Shown one piece after another: positions 10,701 to 21,503 of a DNA stretch of 39,644 nucleotides. The stretch comes from Entamoeba invadens IP1 (lineage: Eukaryota > Evosea > Mastigamoebida > Endamoebidae). The position numbers and the translations under genes were made by a program. Within the stretch, counting starts at the first letter, position 1. The number at the start of each line of letters is the position of its first letter. The notes below the pieces were generated by a model that was given only the letters and a program-made list of their open reading frames with translations, was not told the DNA's origin and ran no database searches. Location: positions 1-39,644 of the forward strand of contig NW_004440302.1 in assembly GCF_000330505.1 (NCBI RefSeq). The letters run 5' to 3'.

Positions 10701-11150
10701 TTAATTGGCAAACAATATTATCAACAGATATAACACCAAGAATACATAGTGTATAGTGTATAGTGTATAAAATACTAACTCTAATTGAACTATAAAATAA
10801 TAATTAGAATCAATATTGATTATATTATTTTTGTAATCAGTAAACCATATTTTTATTTTTCGTTTATTATCTTTGATTTCAAATGATTTTTGATTATCAC
10901 TGTTAGCAAAAATTATAAATCTATCTTGTGAAGGATAATCATTACTAGAATTCAAATCACTTCTTAAAATATTTCCACAATCAATCTGACCAGATGAATT
11001 ATAAAATCTAGTAGCAATAGTATTACTATATTTATTATTAGTAGAACAAACAAATTCAATTGGTAATTCAACTTCAAATTGTTATTTGTTCATAACTTTA
11101 CAATTATTATTATGTAAATTCATATATGATTTTTTCATTTTATAATATAA
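10701..11150 (-). pseudogene. Polinton-like structural protein fragment (capsid-type C-terminal domain), broken
   Basis: Minus-strand frame from about 11150 to 10701. An in-frame TAA lies at 11082-11084 (after KVMNK), followed by an open stretch containing EVELPIEFVCSTNNKYS and KIKIWFTDYKNNIINID then YYFIVQLEL. The last part resembles the short domain with pattern (I/V)xLTDxxGxxI(D/N)(L/F)...F..xLxL found at the C-terminus of Polinton/Maverick proteins next to capsid genes. After LELVFY the protein dissolves into a 7-bp tandem repeat. The Polinton integrase relic directly upstream on the same strand supports the assignment. The domain call rests on pattern memory only. Confidence 0.45.
10748..10769. 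repeat. GTATAGT 7-bp tandem repeat (about 3 copies)
   Basis: AGTGTATAGTGTATAGTGTA shows three heptamer units. It sits where the Polinton-like fragment loses its coding pattern, so slippage here probably helped disrupt that gene. Confidence 0.8.
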
Positions 11151-11242
11151 AAATAAACATATACATATAGAACTTCTGTGGTAAATTGTATTCGCTTCGA
11201 CTTCATTATGAATATGGAATAAAAAAGCAAAAAATAGTTGGC

Positions 11243-12285
11243 TCAAGCATGAAGTGCAAAATAACAAGGAATTGTTACAATTTTATCATTATCATCAAGT
11301 TTACATATTATGTTACCATGATCATATCTTATCATTGTTGCCTTAGGACTATAATATTTTCTAGTTTTCTTGAAAGTATTGTCTTTGCTATTATCCAAAT
11401 ATATTATTAACTTGTCTCCATATTTATAAGATAAAAATCTATTTTCAAATTGTTTATATAATATTTCATCATTCTTCTTAACCATTTGTTTAATATAATC
11501 ATATTCAAGTTGATAGCATTTATACATATTGTTGTAATTAGGAATGTATTGCATATCAATAGGTCGATAACCAGGTTTATTATGTTTTGAAAAATTATAG
11601 TAAGTAACAATTTCTTGAATAAGTATATCTTGATTTTTGTTTACATATCTCGACATTGTATTATCATAAGCAGTTCTAATTGTTCTGATAACTCGATCTA
11701 CAACTCTGTTTTTATTAATATGTTTGGATGAAGATGAATATGTTCTTATATTCAATTTATTAAAATAATTTGACATATAAGCGCTGTTCAATGCAGATTC
11801 ACCATCAAAACGTATGTTATCAAAAACAACTCCAACATTAAGTAAAGTATTAAAAGGCATTATTAAACTGTCATTGTTTTTATTATAAAGTGAAAATACA
11901 TACAAATATTTGGTGTTAATATTAATATTGAACATGTAGATATTTTGTTTGGTACTGTTTCTGGAATCAAAGAAAGCTAAATCAACTTCATAACTATTAA
12001 AATATGGAGAGTAATAAAGTCTCGAATAAAGTTTTTCATAGTTCTTGGATTAAAGTCACGACTAATAATTTGTTTTTTATTAACATCTTTCTTCAAAATT
12101 GATTCATATTTATTTAAACTCTTAAATGGATAATCAATTGTCAACTTATTAAAAGGTGTGTTCTCCATATATATATATATTGTATTTCTATCTTCATTTA
12201 ATATTTGTTCTCTACGTCGCAATCTTCTTGTTTTGTGTTCTTAAATTTGTTTTTGTTTAATATCTATATCTTCTCTAAAACTCAT
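11243..12285 (-). pseudogene. Polinton/Maverick retroviral-type integrase, broken by one stop and one frameshift
   Basis: The minus-strand ATG at 12285 begins MSFREDIDIKQKQI, then an in-frame TAA at 12241-12243. The same frame continues to about 11990 (basic N-terminal region), where one frameshift moves reading into the frame that ends at 11243. The catalytic rve core is clear: first Asp in YEVDLAFFD (codon 11981-11983), second in IRFDGESALNS, third acidic position in NRVVDRVIRTIR. The last two are separated by exactly 35 residues, but the third residue is Asp rather than Glu. A C-terminal SH3/chromo-like segment (KYGDKLIIYLD...YYSPKATMIRYDHGNI) follows. This matches integrases of Polinton/Maverick elements, which are known from Entamoeba. 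About 345 codons long before decay. No Polinton polymerase, ATPase or long terminal repeats are seen here. Confidence 0.78.
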
Positions 12286-12325
12286 TTCTTATTTATAATT
12301 TATTTAATTATTAAAATCAAATTAA

Positions 12326-12457
12326 TTATTTTTTATAATAATGAATGTCTTGGAACCTCATTTTGCTTCGGTTCTCCTCCCAATGTCGGTTTATTTCTCC
12401 TCTCTGATGTAGTAGTATTTGATAGTCGACATTTTCGAACTCGCAAAATTTTTGCAT
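12326..12457 (-). CDS. Small ORF, 43 residues, just upstream of the integrase relic
   Basis: The minus-strand ATG at 12457 opens a frame starting MQKFCEFENVDYQILLHQRG and ending DIHYYKK before a TAA. Base use is more even than the flanks. The Cys/His spacing is vaguely zinc-finger-like. It may be a remnant of another Polinton gene rather than an independent gene. Unrecognised. Confidence 0.25.
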   Translation of the reverse strand: MQKFCEFENVDYQILLHQRGEINRHWEENRSKMRFQDIHYYKK

Positions 12458-12694
12458 TATTATTAAAACATTAGGTTATATGCATTTAACATATATTACC
12501 CATTCATTTTAATATCATTTTGATATCAAGGGTATACCTGTATAGCTATAAAAAGTCTACCATGTTACAAAATAATTTTAATTTTGTTTTTGACTTTGTT
12601 TTTAAATTTGTTTTAATTTTTTAAAATGTAATTATATCAGTGTAAAATTGACATTTTTGTCATTTGACTTAAAAAGGGGGTCGAAAAAACCCAC

Positions 12695-12793
12695 ATAAAA
12701 ACTGTTTAATCCTTTACGATTTTTAAACATTTATTATTGCAAAAACTAAAAAAAATCAATAATAAAAACTGTTTCATCCTTTGGGGTTTTTAA
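12695..12793 (+). repeat. Two 32-bp direct repeats, 67 bp apart
   Basis: ATAAAAACTGTTT(A/C)ATCCTTT begins at 12695 and at 12762 and runs on to TTTTTAA, with 28 of 32 bases shared. It lies just outside the left end of the element at 12926. It may be worn subterminal repeat sequence; no gene nearby. Confidence 0.65.
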
Positions 12794-12925
12794 GATTTTG
12801 AAATTAAATAATCGTTGTAAAATATCACAAGGTATTAAAAATAGGGGTTTAAAAAGTTAAAAAACCAGAATGAAGTGATTTTCATAGTGTGCGATATTTG
12901 CGAGTTTGAGAGAGGTTACCTACTA

Positions 12926-14049
12926 AACTCCGGACACAAAGTCCGACGTATCGGACTTTCGGATTTGTTTTTCTGCTATTTTTTAAAATTTTTATTGAAA
13001 TAATTAATGAATTATGTCAAGAAAAACGGGAAATGAGCTAAATGTTATGAGCATTTATAGTTCTTATTTTATTTTTGATGTGTTTTTTCTTCAATTATTT
13101 TTTTGTTCGTCCCACAAAAACTTTCATTAAAACATTCATTGTTTTCACAAATTATAAATAAAGTAACTACTTTGTTTTGATAAGTAAAAATAGTTTTTTA
13201 GCATTAACAAAAATATGAATTTTTGATTATAATTGTTGTTTAACAAAACAATAATTATAATACATTTTATTATAATCACAATAATTGATAAAAAGTGTTC
13301 CATTTACAAATGTCATTATTGTTATGTATTTCTGTCATGAAACAATAATGTAATTTGCTTTGTCTTTTCATATTATTATTAAACAAATTCTATAATAAAT
13401 TAATAATGGAATGATTAAATATTATAAAAGTCAAATAAAAACAAGTGATAATTGTTAATTTTTATTATATTATAAAAAAGTATTTTTTATTCCAATTAAT
13501 ATTTCGAATCACCTATATTTCATCTATATAAACAAAATTAATCAATTATTATATATTTACATTTATATAATTAATATTTTAAAATTTTCAACATAACGAA
13601 AATAAAAATTTTTTGTTACTTGTGGTGTTTTAATTAATTTCATGTGTTTCCATATAAAATTTTGATACACTTTTTAGTTTAATTTAATAATAAAATTATA
13701 ATTAAGTCGTGTTTTTCTTTGTTATCGTAAAAATCAACGAATTGAAAAAAATAATTTTATTTTCATTTTTTAAATGTTATAATATTGGTTAAATTTGCGA
13801 TTTTTGTATAAAATTTGGGTATGAAATTAATTTTTCGTGTTTTATAAACCAAAATATTCCATGATTTTGAAATAAGGAAATTGTAGTGTAAGTAGAAAAT
13901 TAAAAATCAAAAAATAAGACGCAAAAAATCGAAATAAGGGAAAATATAGATAAGTAAAACAGGTATAAATTTCGACAAAATATATTAATATCCCGAAAAA
14001 CAAAAGAAAAAAATACTGTTTTAACGTGTCGGACTTTATGGCCCAAGTT
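12926..14049. mobile_element. Probable 1.12-kb TA-flanked element with imperfect TIRs
   Basis: Left AACTCCGGACACAAAGTCCG begins after TA (12924-12925). The right end (14049 back to about 14026), reverse-complemented, reads AACTTGGGCCATAAAGTCCG and is followed by TA (14050-14051). About 18 of the first 22 bases match. The first four bases, AACT, and the TA duplication recall the element at 5064-6070. The interior is AT-rich with no coding frame. Just inside the left end is a perfect palindrome AAGTCCGACGTATCGGACTT (12939-12958). Reading: an older mariner-type MITE. Confidence 0.5.
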
Positions 14050-14229
14050 TATAACTACTCACAATAATGTTTATTATAATTAAATAGTTACTACATAATT
14101 AAACGTGAAGAATACATTAAACATACACAAACAATAACATATACACCATTAAGGAGTGATAATGTTGGATGTGAAAATTATTAAACAGACTGTGTATAAA
14201 ATGTTATTCAAAATCCTTTTTGAATAAAG

Positions 14230-14591
14230 TATATTTACCACAATGCGAGTTGTGTAATAACAATTGTATATATTGCACAACACCGACTTCATGTCATATT
14301 GTTCAAATGAGTTTTTCTTGTTAATTGAAGTTGTGTTTCACTTTCAAATTGTTTGGTGTCAACTTCAAGTAGATGCACAGTGAGTGGTGATGGTTTTATC
14401 TTTTTCTTGCCTTATGCAAAATGTTAAATGAGGTACACTACAAATCTGTTGTTATAACAACAAACAATGAGGTGCAATGTAATTTTTGTAAAAATCAGAT
14501 ATATAGTAACACAGGATGTGTTGATATGTTTTCGTTACGTTGCCGGAGTATCGACTTATCAACTTTAAAATGTCAAATTTGTAAAGAATAG
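14230..14591 (+). pseudogene. Relic of a cysteine-rich CxxC-repeat protein gene
   Basis: One frame, ending at the TAG 14589-14591, reads CELCNNNCIYCTTPTSC near 14244, then after three in-frame stops resumes with NEVQCNFCKNQIYSNTGC and LKCQICKE. CxxC pairs spaced this way match the furin-like repeats of the intact gene at 2647-4533. I infer an ancient dead relative of that family. No start, signal peptide or anchor remains. Confidence 0.5.
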
Positions 14592-15729
14592 TAATTTTTG
14601 AGACGTCTCCAAAAAATATTTAAAGAAATAATATTTTTCGTTTAATATATTTCAAAATATACTCGTTTCGAAAAAGTTCAAATGTTATTTTTTAATTATT
14701 TAAAAAGTTATAAATTACAAAAATTGATTTATTTGTTTTATTATTTTTAATTAAAAATATTAGTTCACACACAGGATGCTGACAGTTGTTATATAAATAC
14801 AATAAAAATGTTTTTTATATGTAAATTTTTAAACATATTAACACGACAAAATACAATACGGTCACTTTGCCAAATGTTTAAAATTGCTTCACACAATACT
14901 TTTGTTGTTAAATCTTAATTAAACTATTAATGTGTGATATAACATATTAATTTTTAATATATTAAAATAGTTTTTATCGAATGATATATTCATAAAATTA
15001 ATGATATGTGCAACGTTTTCCAGCTAAAAAATGTTCATACTGTAAGTTATGTTATATTTTAAATTTATAACATAATTATTTTTTGATTTGTTAGTGTAAA
15101 TAGAAATTTTTAGTTTTTATCATTTATGAAAATATATTTTTTTCAGTTTGAAATTTTATATATTATTGATTTTACAATCAAGTAAATAAACCATTTAATT
15201 ATTTTTATAACTTTTTAATACAAAATGTTGAAATTTAAACGACATATCACATAACAATGAAACAATGACCAAAATTTTCACGTTTACAATTCAGATATTT
15301 TTTCTTAATATTATTTTTAATGTTGTCACTTTCTTTTTAAAAATTAAAATTGTAACTCGTGGATTTTTTTCCAGAATGAAAAAAGATTTTTTATTTTTTA
15401 ACTATTTAAGGAATTTTGACATTTTTCCTAATAAATAAATATTTATTTGTGTATTTTTAAAAACAATAACGTTGAAAACAACAAAGTTGAAAAATATTAT
15501 AAACAACTTTATAATTAACAACAATTATAATAATAACAACAACTAATAACCTTGAATTCGTTTTTTATAACTTAAAATAACACTACATTTAAAAATCATT
15601 TACTTTTGTTTTGTTTTGGAAATGGCAGATTTTTTACGTTTTTTCATTAAACAACACCTTATTCTTTTTCTTTGTTTTTGTTCTATGTCTTTTTGGGTTT
15701 TTTCCTTTTCATTTTTTTGTTTTGGTTTA
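14592..15729. other. AT-rich non-coding region
   Basis: No gene, TIR or repeat family recognised. It may include the worn 3' end of the minus-strand MULE that follows. Confidence 0.45.
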
Positions 15730-17343
15730 TTTTTCTTTTCTTTTCTTTTTTTTTCTTGTACTTTTTATTTTTCTTGATTTTTCTATTTCCGATATATTCA
15801 ATGGCAATGTATCACACTCCATTTGATAAACTATTGTTTTCGCTTTTTTCCACTTCATTTAAATCATTTTCATTGATTTTTAATAGGTTATTCCATAGAT
15901 TAGGAACTAGTGATTCCAATGTCTCCTTCTGATCTTCAAACAATTCTTCGTGTTTCAAATCTTCCAAACCCGCGACAATGTTATTAAAATATGTTTCCAA
16001 TCTGTTAATTGTCCATTCACCAGAATAAAAATTTAAAGTTGCATCTTTCAAGCGAGTGTTTTTTTTCAGAAAATGGCGCTTTTCAGTGGTGATTTTGTGC
16101 TAAATTCATTTGTTTGAGTTTTCTGGTGTCTTTATTTTTTATTTTAACCATAGTTATTATTAAATCTTCTAGTCTGGGATGCACACATGGTATCCTTGTT
16201 TGAAGTGGCGAGTGGTATGCTTCTGACGTATTGTCAGTTCGAGTCTTTTGTAAATTTTGGCACCACAAATCAAGTGGAAAAATTCCATCAATCCACACTT
16301 TGTAAAAATATACAAGCAATTTATGCGTTGTTTCTTTTTTCGTCTAATAATAACACGATAAACTTATTTTCAATAAAACCAAAAGTTTTTATTACATCTT
16401 TGGGTTTAAAAAATACCAGAGCCATTAAATATTTTTCTGTTTTATAATTAATATTACCATAATATAGTTCCATTTAAAGATTGCGCGCTTTTCTCCAAAC
16501 TGCTTGACAAAAATGAAAATAACATCCATGAACTATACAATCAAATTTGTCAAGTGCATTTAACATAGCAACTTCAAAATCCAACATAATTTGTATTTTA
16601 TTACAAAAAAAGTTTTTTATTAGTAATATTATAATGAATATTGTCAATTTCTTTTAATAATAATATATTTCTTCTGTTTTCTTTGTCATCGACACGTGAA
16701 ATAAATAAATGTTTGTCCGTTTTTTAATATTACGTGAAAGGTATATAATTGTGTAAATTCCGTTGGTGAACTTGAAAAGGTACCATCCATACAAATATAA
16801 GAAAAGTACATTTCACTCAATTCCATCAATTTAGTTTTGTTTGCAAAAATAAAGTATTCTTCTTTTTTAATAAATAAGTAATTCTCATCTTCTTGTATTT
16901 CTTTTGCAATTTGGTCAATGGCTTTGTGTTTTTCGTATGAATATTCTTTTTTGATTGTATCAATCTGTCTATTGTCGTTATTATGTTCTAAATATATTTG
17001 GACCACAGAATCGTTTCGTTTAAAAAGGTTTTCCTTTTTGTGTGCCATTTCAAAAGTACCAAACGAGATGTTTTGTTTTCTCTTGATTTTGGGTGATGAA
17101 TGTGTTTGGTTTCAATTGATTCAAATTCAAAATCTTCATATTTCAAAGTTTTCCCCGAACCTACACTTTTCTTTATAATAATATTAACATGGCAATTTTT
17201 AAAAGTGCATTTAAATTTTTTTCTTTCAAAATTTGAAGGATGAAAAACGAATCTGTCAACAATTGGAAGTGGTAGATATTCACCATTTTTGTTGGCTTTT
17301 GACTCATTTCTTGAGATAAAACGTGTTTAGAAGAATTCGACAT
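15730..17343 (-). pseudogene. Mutator-like (MULE) transposase, second copy, heavily broken
   Basis: Minus-strand gene from the ATG at 17343. The FLYWCH-type finger reads ERKKFKCTFKNCHVNI, then ETKHIHHPKS (C-x5-C...HxHH). The transposase begins in a new frame (17048-16686): catalytic MDGTF in SYICMDGTFSSSPTEFTQLY, then in other frames LDFEVAMLNALDKFDCIVHG and HGCYFHFCQAVWRK (second Asp and the CxFHFxQ motif). Next comes TRTDNTSEAYHSPLQTR (near 16220), the C-terminal LNFYSGEWTINRLETYFNN (about 16040) and a lysine-rich tail (about 15785-15730). Several frameshifts and stops are spread through it. It is homologous, region by region, to the MULE at 37339-39037. No TIRs could be found on either side, so this copy is older. 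Confidence 0.8.
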
Positions 17344-17937
17344 AATCTTAGGGTAAATTATTATGAATATATAGTTTAAAATTTAACAAATAAAAACTTA
17401 ATTGTTAATTTAGTAAAAGATTTTTCGAATCTAATTGTTGTTATGTTACATTTTAAGTTGTTTATCTAAAAATTTCAAATAATACTAAAATATGATGCCT
17501 ATTTTGTACAAAGTAAATAATAAAATATGTTATCATAAATTATGATTTAGTTATTAATATCTATATAATATATTAAATAATATTTTTTTTGAATAAGGAG
17601 AATATGATTTGTGTAAACTTTATTTTCATTAAATATTAAATATTGTTATTTTCGTTATTATTATTTCTCTAATTGAATTTAATAAAATATTCGAAAATTA
17701 AATAGATTTTCCAATATGTATCAAAAATAAATAATAATTATCTATACATTCGCAAAATAATATTTGCAACTATTTTAATGTTTACAGACCACAGGAAAAA
17801 CCGGGGACCAGACTAATTTTAGCTATTGAATATTAAGCGGATTTTATACAATAAAACGGGCAAAGATATAAATAAATGTGTAATTTTCTTATTATTTGGT
17901 CTTAAAATTGGTTATTTTTCGGGATGAAAAAAACTAA
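17344..17937. other. AT-rich spacer, upstream side of the minus-strand MULE
   Basis: Mostly A and T. A GC-richer patch around 17785-17860 (ACAGGAAAAACCGGGGACCA) is unexplained. No gene. Confidence 0.45.
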
Positions 17938-18420
17938 TGTGTTGTATAAAGTATGAATGTACAACAGCTTAATGTGAGTTATAATAGTAAGTTTATTATT
18001 ATTTATTATTATTTTTATTATTTAATCATAAAATATTGATCTTTTGTTCAACCTTGTTTGACTTCAACACAACCATTTAATTAACCCATTTATTCGAGTT
18101 TTCAAAGAAGCCATTGTAGTCTTTTCTATTCACTCGGTTAATTTGATGAGTCATTTTTCGTTCAGTATTAAAAGTGACTCGTGCAATTCATTTAAATTTA
18201 ATTAAAAATAAATTAATTGTTTGAATGTTAAACATCCAGTAAATTATTGACAACTTTAAAAAAAATTAACAACAGAAGATAAATCAATACCAAGAACAAA
18301 TGTTAAATTGACTCAGCTGGGTATTAACAATGTGAACAACTCATATTGATTAATTAAAAGTTATATATTTTAAAGTTTTTTATATCTTATTTAAAAAAAT
18401 TGTGTTTATTAATAAATAGT
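17938..18420 (+). repeat. Dispersed repeat, copy B
   Basis: Partner of 730-1200, same orientation, about 480 bp. It carries no preserved open frame. It ends next to an imperfect inverted repeat that flanks the assembly gap. Confidence 0.8.
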
Positions 18421-18421
18421 A

Positions 18422-18553
18422 TTTCAAAACTCTGTACCGTTTCCATAATTTATAAAAACCCTTTGTTTTAATTTCCCATTATTTACTGTTTTTTATTTGT
18501 TTTATTTTATTTTTTCCTTTTTGTTAAACCAACAACGGTACACAGTTTAAAAC
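18422..18553. repeat. Imperfect 20-bp inverted repeat beside the gap
   Basis: TTTCAAAACTCTGTACCGTT (18422-18441) matches the reverse complement of 18534-18553 at 16 of 20 positions. It ends five bases before the run of Ns. Confidence 0.5.
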
Positions 18554-18558
18554 CCTTA

Positions 18559-18658
18559 NNNNNNNNNNNNNNNNNNNNNNNNNNNNNNNNNNNNNNNNNN
18601 NNNNNNNNNNNNNNNNNNNNNNNNNNNNNNNNNNNNNNNNNNNNNNNNNNNNNNNNNN
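18559..18658. other. Assembly gap of exactly 100 N
   Basis: Exactly 100 undetermined bases, the usual placeholder for a gap of unknown size. Distances and repeat structure across it are unreliable. Confidence 0.99.
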
Positions 18659-19695
18659 TCGTTATTTGGTTAGTGATTCATTTCGTAACTAAACATGAGT
18701 ATAATTGTACGTTTCAAACAAACACAAGATAAACAATAATATAATGGTTAACAAACGATGTGATGAAGGACACCACTGCATCAAATAATGCAACACTTAA
18801 ATTAATAATAAGTTTTTATTTATTTCAACAATTAAAAAAGTCATTAATAACATAAAACAAACATTTAAACAATCAAGGTTATTAATCAAAAGAGTCTAAA
18901 ATAAAATAAACAGTTCAAAAAAAACTTTCAATTGTATAGTTTTAACCGATTTATCTTCTCTCAATGCTTGTTTTACTCATTAGTACTTTTCATTTTTATC
19001 CAAAACACAACTTGGTGATTCTGTAAAAAATGACATCGAATTATAAAGTTGTGTTTACGTTTTTCGGCAAAAAATGTGTTATGGTAATCAAAATTTTAAT
19101 CTCAAGTTTGTTTTTTATATTTTTCAAGTAAATTTTTGATGCAAGATTTATTTGTCAAGTAAAAATAAAAAAAATTCAGGTTTGTTATTTTGTTTTTTTT
19201 GAATAAATATTTGAACCAAAAATGATAGTTAAGATATGAAAAAATAATTTAGGAATAATAAGTCCAATAATTTGGGGTGTCCAATGTCCAGAGTTTTAAA
19301 AAACAATTTATCAACTTCTCAAATTTGTCATAAAAATTGAATATTTTTATCATAATATTTAACTTAAAACAAATTACTCAATTTGATACCAACTCGAAAA
19401 CGACTAAGAAAATAACACAAAGTGTTTTTGTTGTAACTTTAAGTTTTTTTATAATCAGCGGAGTCTTTTTCTTCAACAAAGACTCGATCAGTAAATACTG
19501 TTTTGATTTTTTAAAAAATAATCAGAAAAATGTTATTCGAAAAATTATTTTTATTTATCAAGTTCGGCAAAATTATTTGTTTTGTTTTATTTTATTAAAA
19601 ATTGGAAAAAACATACAAAAAATAAACGTATTAATATTATAATTACACGATAATTAAGTTTATGACGATTAAAAATAAAAAACCTTTAAATTTGA
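18659..19695. other. AT-rich region between gap and membrane-protein gene
   Basis: No supported gene. An open stretch at 19337-19642 lacks an ATG at its start and has AT-driven composition (Ile, Phe, Lys, Asn), so I do not call it. The last part is the 3' flank of the minus-strand gene at 19696. Confidence 0.45.
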
Positions 19696-20811
19696 TTATT
19701 TTGTGTTAGATAAATCGTTGTAATTCAATTTTTTTTGCTTTCTACGTGATAAGACAAACAATGTAAATAGTACGCCAATAATGATCACAGCAACTATGAA
19801 CAAGACCCCAAGCACAGCAACGCCCGTTGAAAGTAAAACAATTTGAGTTCTCTTTTTATCATCTTCATTAGCAATTTCGATCTCCATTGATTGTTTCACA
19901 AACCCTATTTTCAACCCAATACAGGCATTTCCTTTATACAAATCGACTTTTTGTTTGTTGACAGTGAAGTTCTCAAAATAGCAATCGGCGAAGTCAAAGT
20001 CGATGTTTTTAGCTGAATGTACATCATCTAAATAAAAAATGCAGTTCACAAAGTTGCACGACTCAAACACAACATTTTTATAATAATAAGAATGATAAAA
20101 TGAGGTATTAACAAATGTCGAGTTGATATAGCGGACATTGTCATCATCTCGGTAATAAAATTTGGTGTTTTCAACAAACAGTCCCGATAAGACATTATTT
20201 GCTAATGTGAATTCACTGAAATGACTATTTTTAATTGTCAAATTGGAGAAAACGGATTCGTAAATATCTGTTGAACAAAAGTGGCAATTCTCAATGGAAG
20301 AGATATCGCGATATCCACTCGTCTTCACGGAACTAATTTTTAATGTTTCAAAAGAAGAATTATACAACACAATAGTTTTAAATGTAGATGTGTAAATAGT
20401 ATTGTAAAAGTTATATGTTAAGAAATTTTTAAGCAACTCAAAAACAACATCAGAAAAGTCACTGTGATAAAAGCCTGTTTTGTTACTTGTGAACTGATTG
20501 AGTGTCAAATGAGTTGTTTGTAACTGAGTAAACGTCGAGTTGTAAAAAGTCGCTGATGTTGTATTATCAGGTAAAATGTAATCAAGGATCTCACCAACCG
20601 AATCGAAATATATCGAAGAAGTCATTTCATTAGGATTTGTAAAATTGAATTCTCCGACAAAGTTGCAGTTGGTGTAATATATATTTGTAGTTCCTTTAAT
20701 AACTGTCAATTTATCTGCGCATGTGTATTGATAATAATATTGGTTTACGTCTGTTGATTGTTGGGATAAAGCGAGAATTGAATAAAACAACGTGATGAGT
20801 GTAAAATACAT
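19696..20811 (-). CDS. Type I membrane protein with pentapeptide-like beta-helix ectodomain (unidentified)
   Basis: 371 residues, intact. The signal peptide MYFTLITLFYSILALSQQS is followed by an ectodomain of about 300 residues with repeated NSTF, NSSF, NSHF, ENTKF, ESCNFVNC and DCYFEN units. The Asn/Asp-x-x-Phe spacing of about five to twenty-odd residues suggests a right-handed beta-helix of the pentapeptide/pectate-lyase type. Many N-x-S/T sites would be glycosylated. Residues about 324-354 form one long transmembrane segment, followed by a short basic tail (RRKQKKLNYND). It would face outward at the plasma membrane or an endosomal compartment, perhaps as an adhesin or coat protein. No family recognised. 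A GTATATAAA box lies upstream, and the start is supported by the signal peptide. Confidence 0.88.
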   Translation of the reverse strand: MYFTLITLFYSILALSQQSTDVNQYYYQYTCADKLTVIKGTTNIYYTNCNFVGEFNFTNPNEMTSSIYFDSVGEILDYILPDNTTSATFYNSTFTQLQTTHLTLNQFTSNKTGFYHSDFSDVVFELLKNFLTYNFYNTIYTSTFKTIVLYNSSFETLKISSVKTSGYRDISSIENCHFCSTDIYESVFSNLTIKNSHFSEFTLANNVLSGLFVENTKFYYRDDDNVRYINSTFVNTSFYHSYYYKNVVFESCNFVNCIFYLDDVHSAKNIDFDFADCYFENFTVNKQKVDLYKGNACIGLKIGFVKQSMEIEIANEDDKKRTQIVLLSTGVAVLGVLFIVAVIIIGVLFTLFVLSRRKQKKLNYNDLSNTK

Positions 20812-20846
20812 GATAAAGTTTTTTAAAATTAAATTGTAGATTGGTA

Positions 20847-20855
20847 TTTATATAC
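20847..20855 (-). promoter_or_regulatory. TATA-like box of the membrane-protein gene
   Basis: Minus-strand GTATATAAA, starting 44 nt before the ATG at 20811. It is the same nine bases as the box upstream of the cysteine-rich gene. Confidence 0.55.
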
Positions 20856-21185
20856 AAATATTATTTGCTATAATGAATTAAAATCAAATTATATATTATA
20901 AACAACTATTGAACAACATAAATCCATTCATTTATGAATGACAAATTCGTCAATTATAAATAGATAAATTTTAAAACCAAAATCCTATTGTTAAAACTAA
21001 ACATTTCAAAAAATAAAAAATAAAATATTATCAAATAAAAACGTTCATTAAATAAAAGCCGATAATATTATTTAAAATCAAACTTTATACTATTTAATTA
21101 TAATTTTAATGTATCAAATTCAGATATAAAAAAGCACAATTTATTTAAAAACAACGCATGTAAAAATAAAAATCAATTTACTTTT

Positions 21186-21503
21186 CTAAAAGGATATTTG
21201 TGTTGGGAAAGCATTTTCTTTGATTATTTTGACTGTTTTTAACACTTTAACATTGATCAATTTTTCGCACTTCAAAAAACAGTATCTTCCTATTGACTCC
21301 AATCTTGATGGCAAAATAATATCTTCCAGTTTTTCACACCCATAAAAACAGTCATCTTCCAACGAAGTCACTGTTTCTGGTATATCTATTTTTACGAGTG
21401 ATTTACAACAAGCAAAACACCAAAAAAAGAGTAGCTGTAGTAGAAAATGTGAAACGGTAATAAAATACATTTTTGGGACAAACCCCTTAATCGACAATAA
21501 CAT
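21186..21503 (-). pseudogene. BspA-like leucine-rich repeat fragment
   Basis: The minus frame reads two to three LRR_5 (BspA/TpLRR-type) repeats of about 23 residues: CKSLVKIDIPETVTSLEDDC, FYGCEKLEDIILPSRLESIG, then RYCFLKCEKLINVKVLKTVK. BspA-like proteins are a large, partly surface-exposed family in Entamoeba, usually several hundred residues long. Here only about 70 residues are recognisable. The N-terminal part (MLLSIKGFVPKMYF...) does not fit the family, and the repeat just before CFACCKSL looks frame-shifted. I read this as a truncated pseudogene. The shift lies near a run of seven Ts. Confidence 0.72.

Noticed and set aside
15611..15932. Plus-strand Phe/Leu-rich open frames
   Set aside because: They are the complement of the lysine-rich tail of the minus-strand MULE transposase; low complexity.
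19337..19642. 101-codon open frame
   Set aside because: No ATG at its start and AT-driven amino acid composition (Ile, Phe, Asn, Lys).
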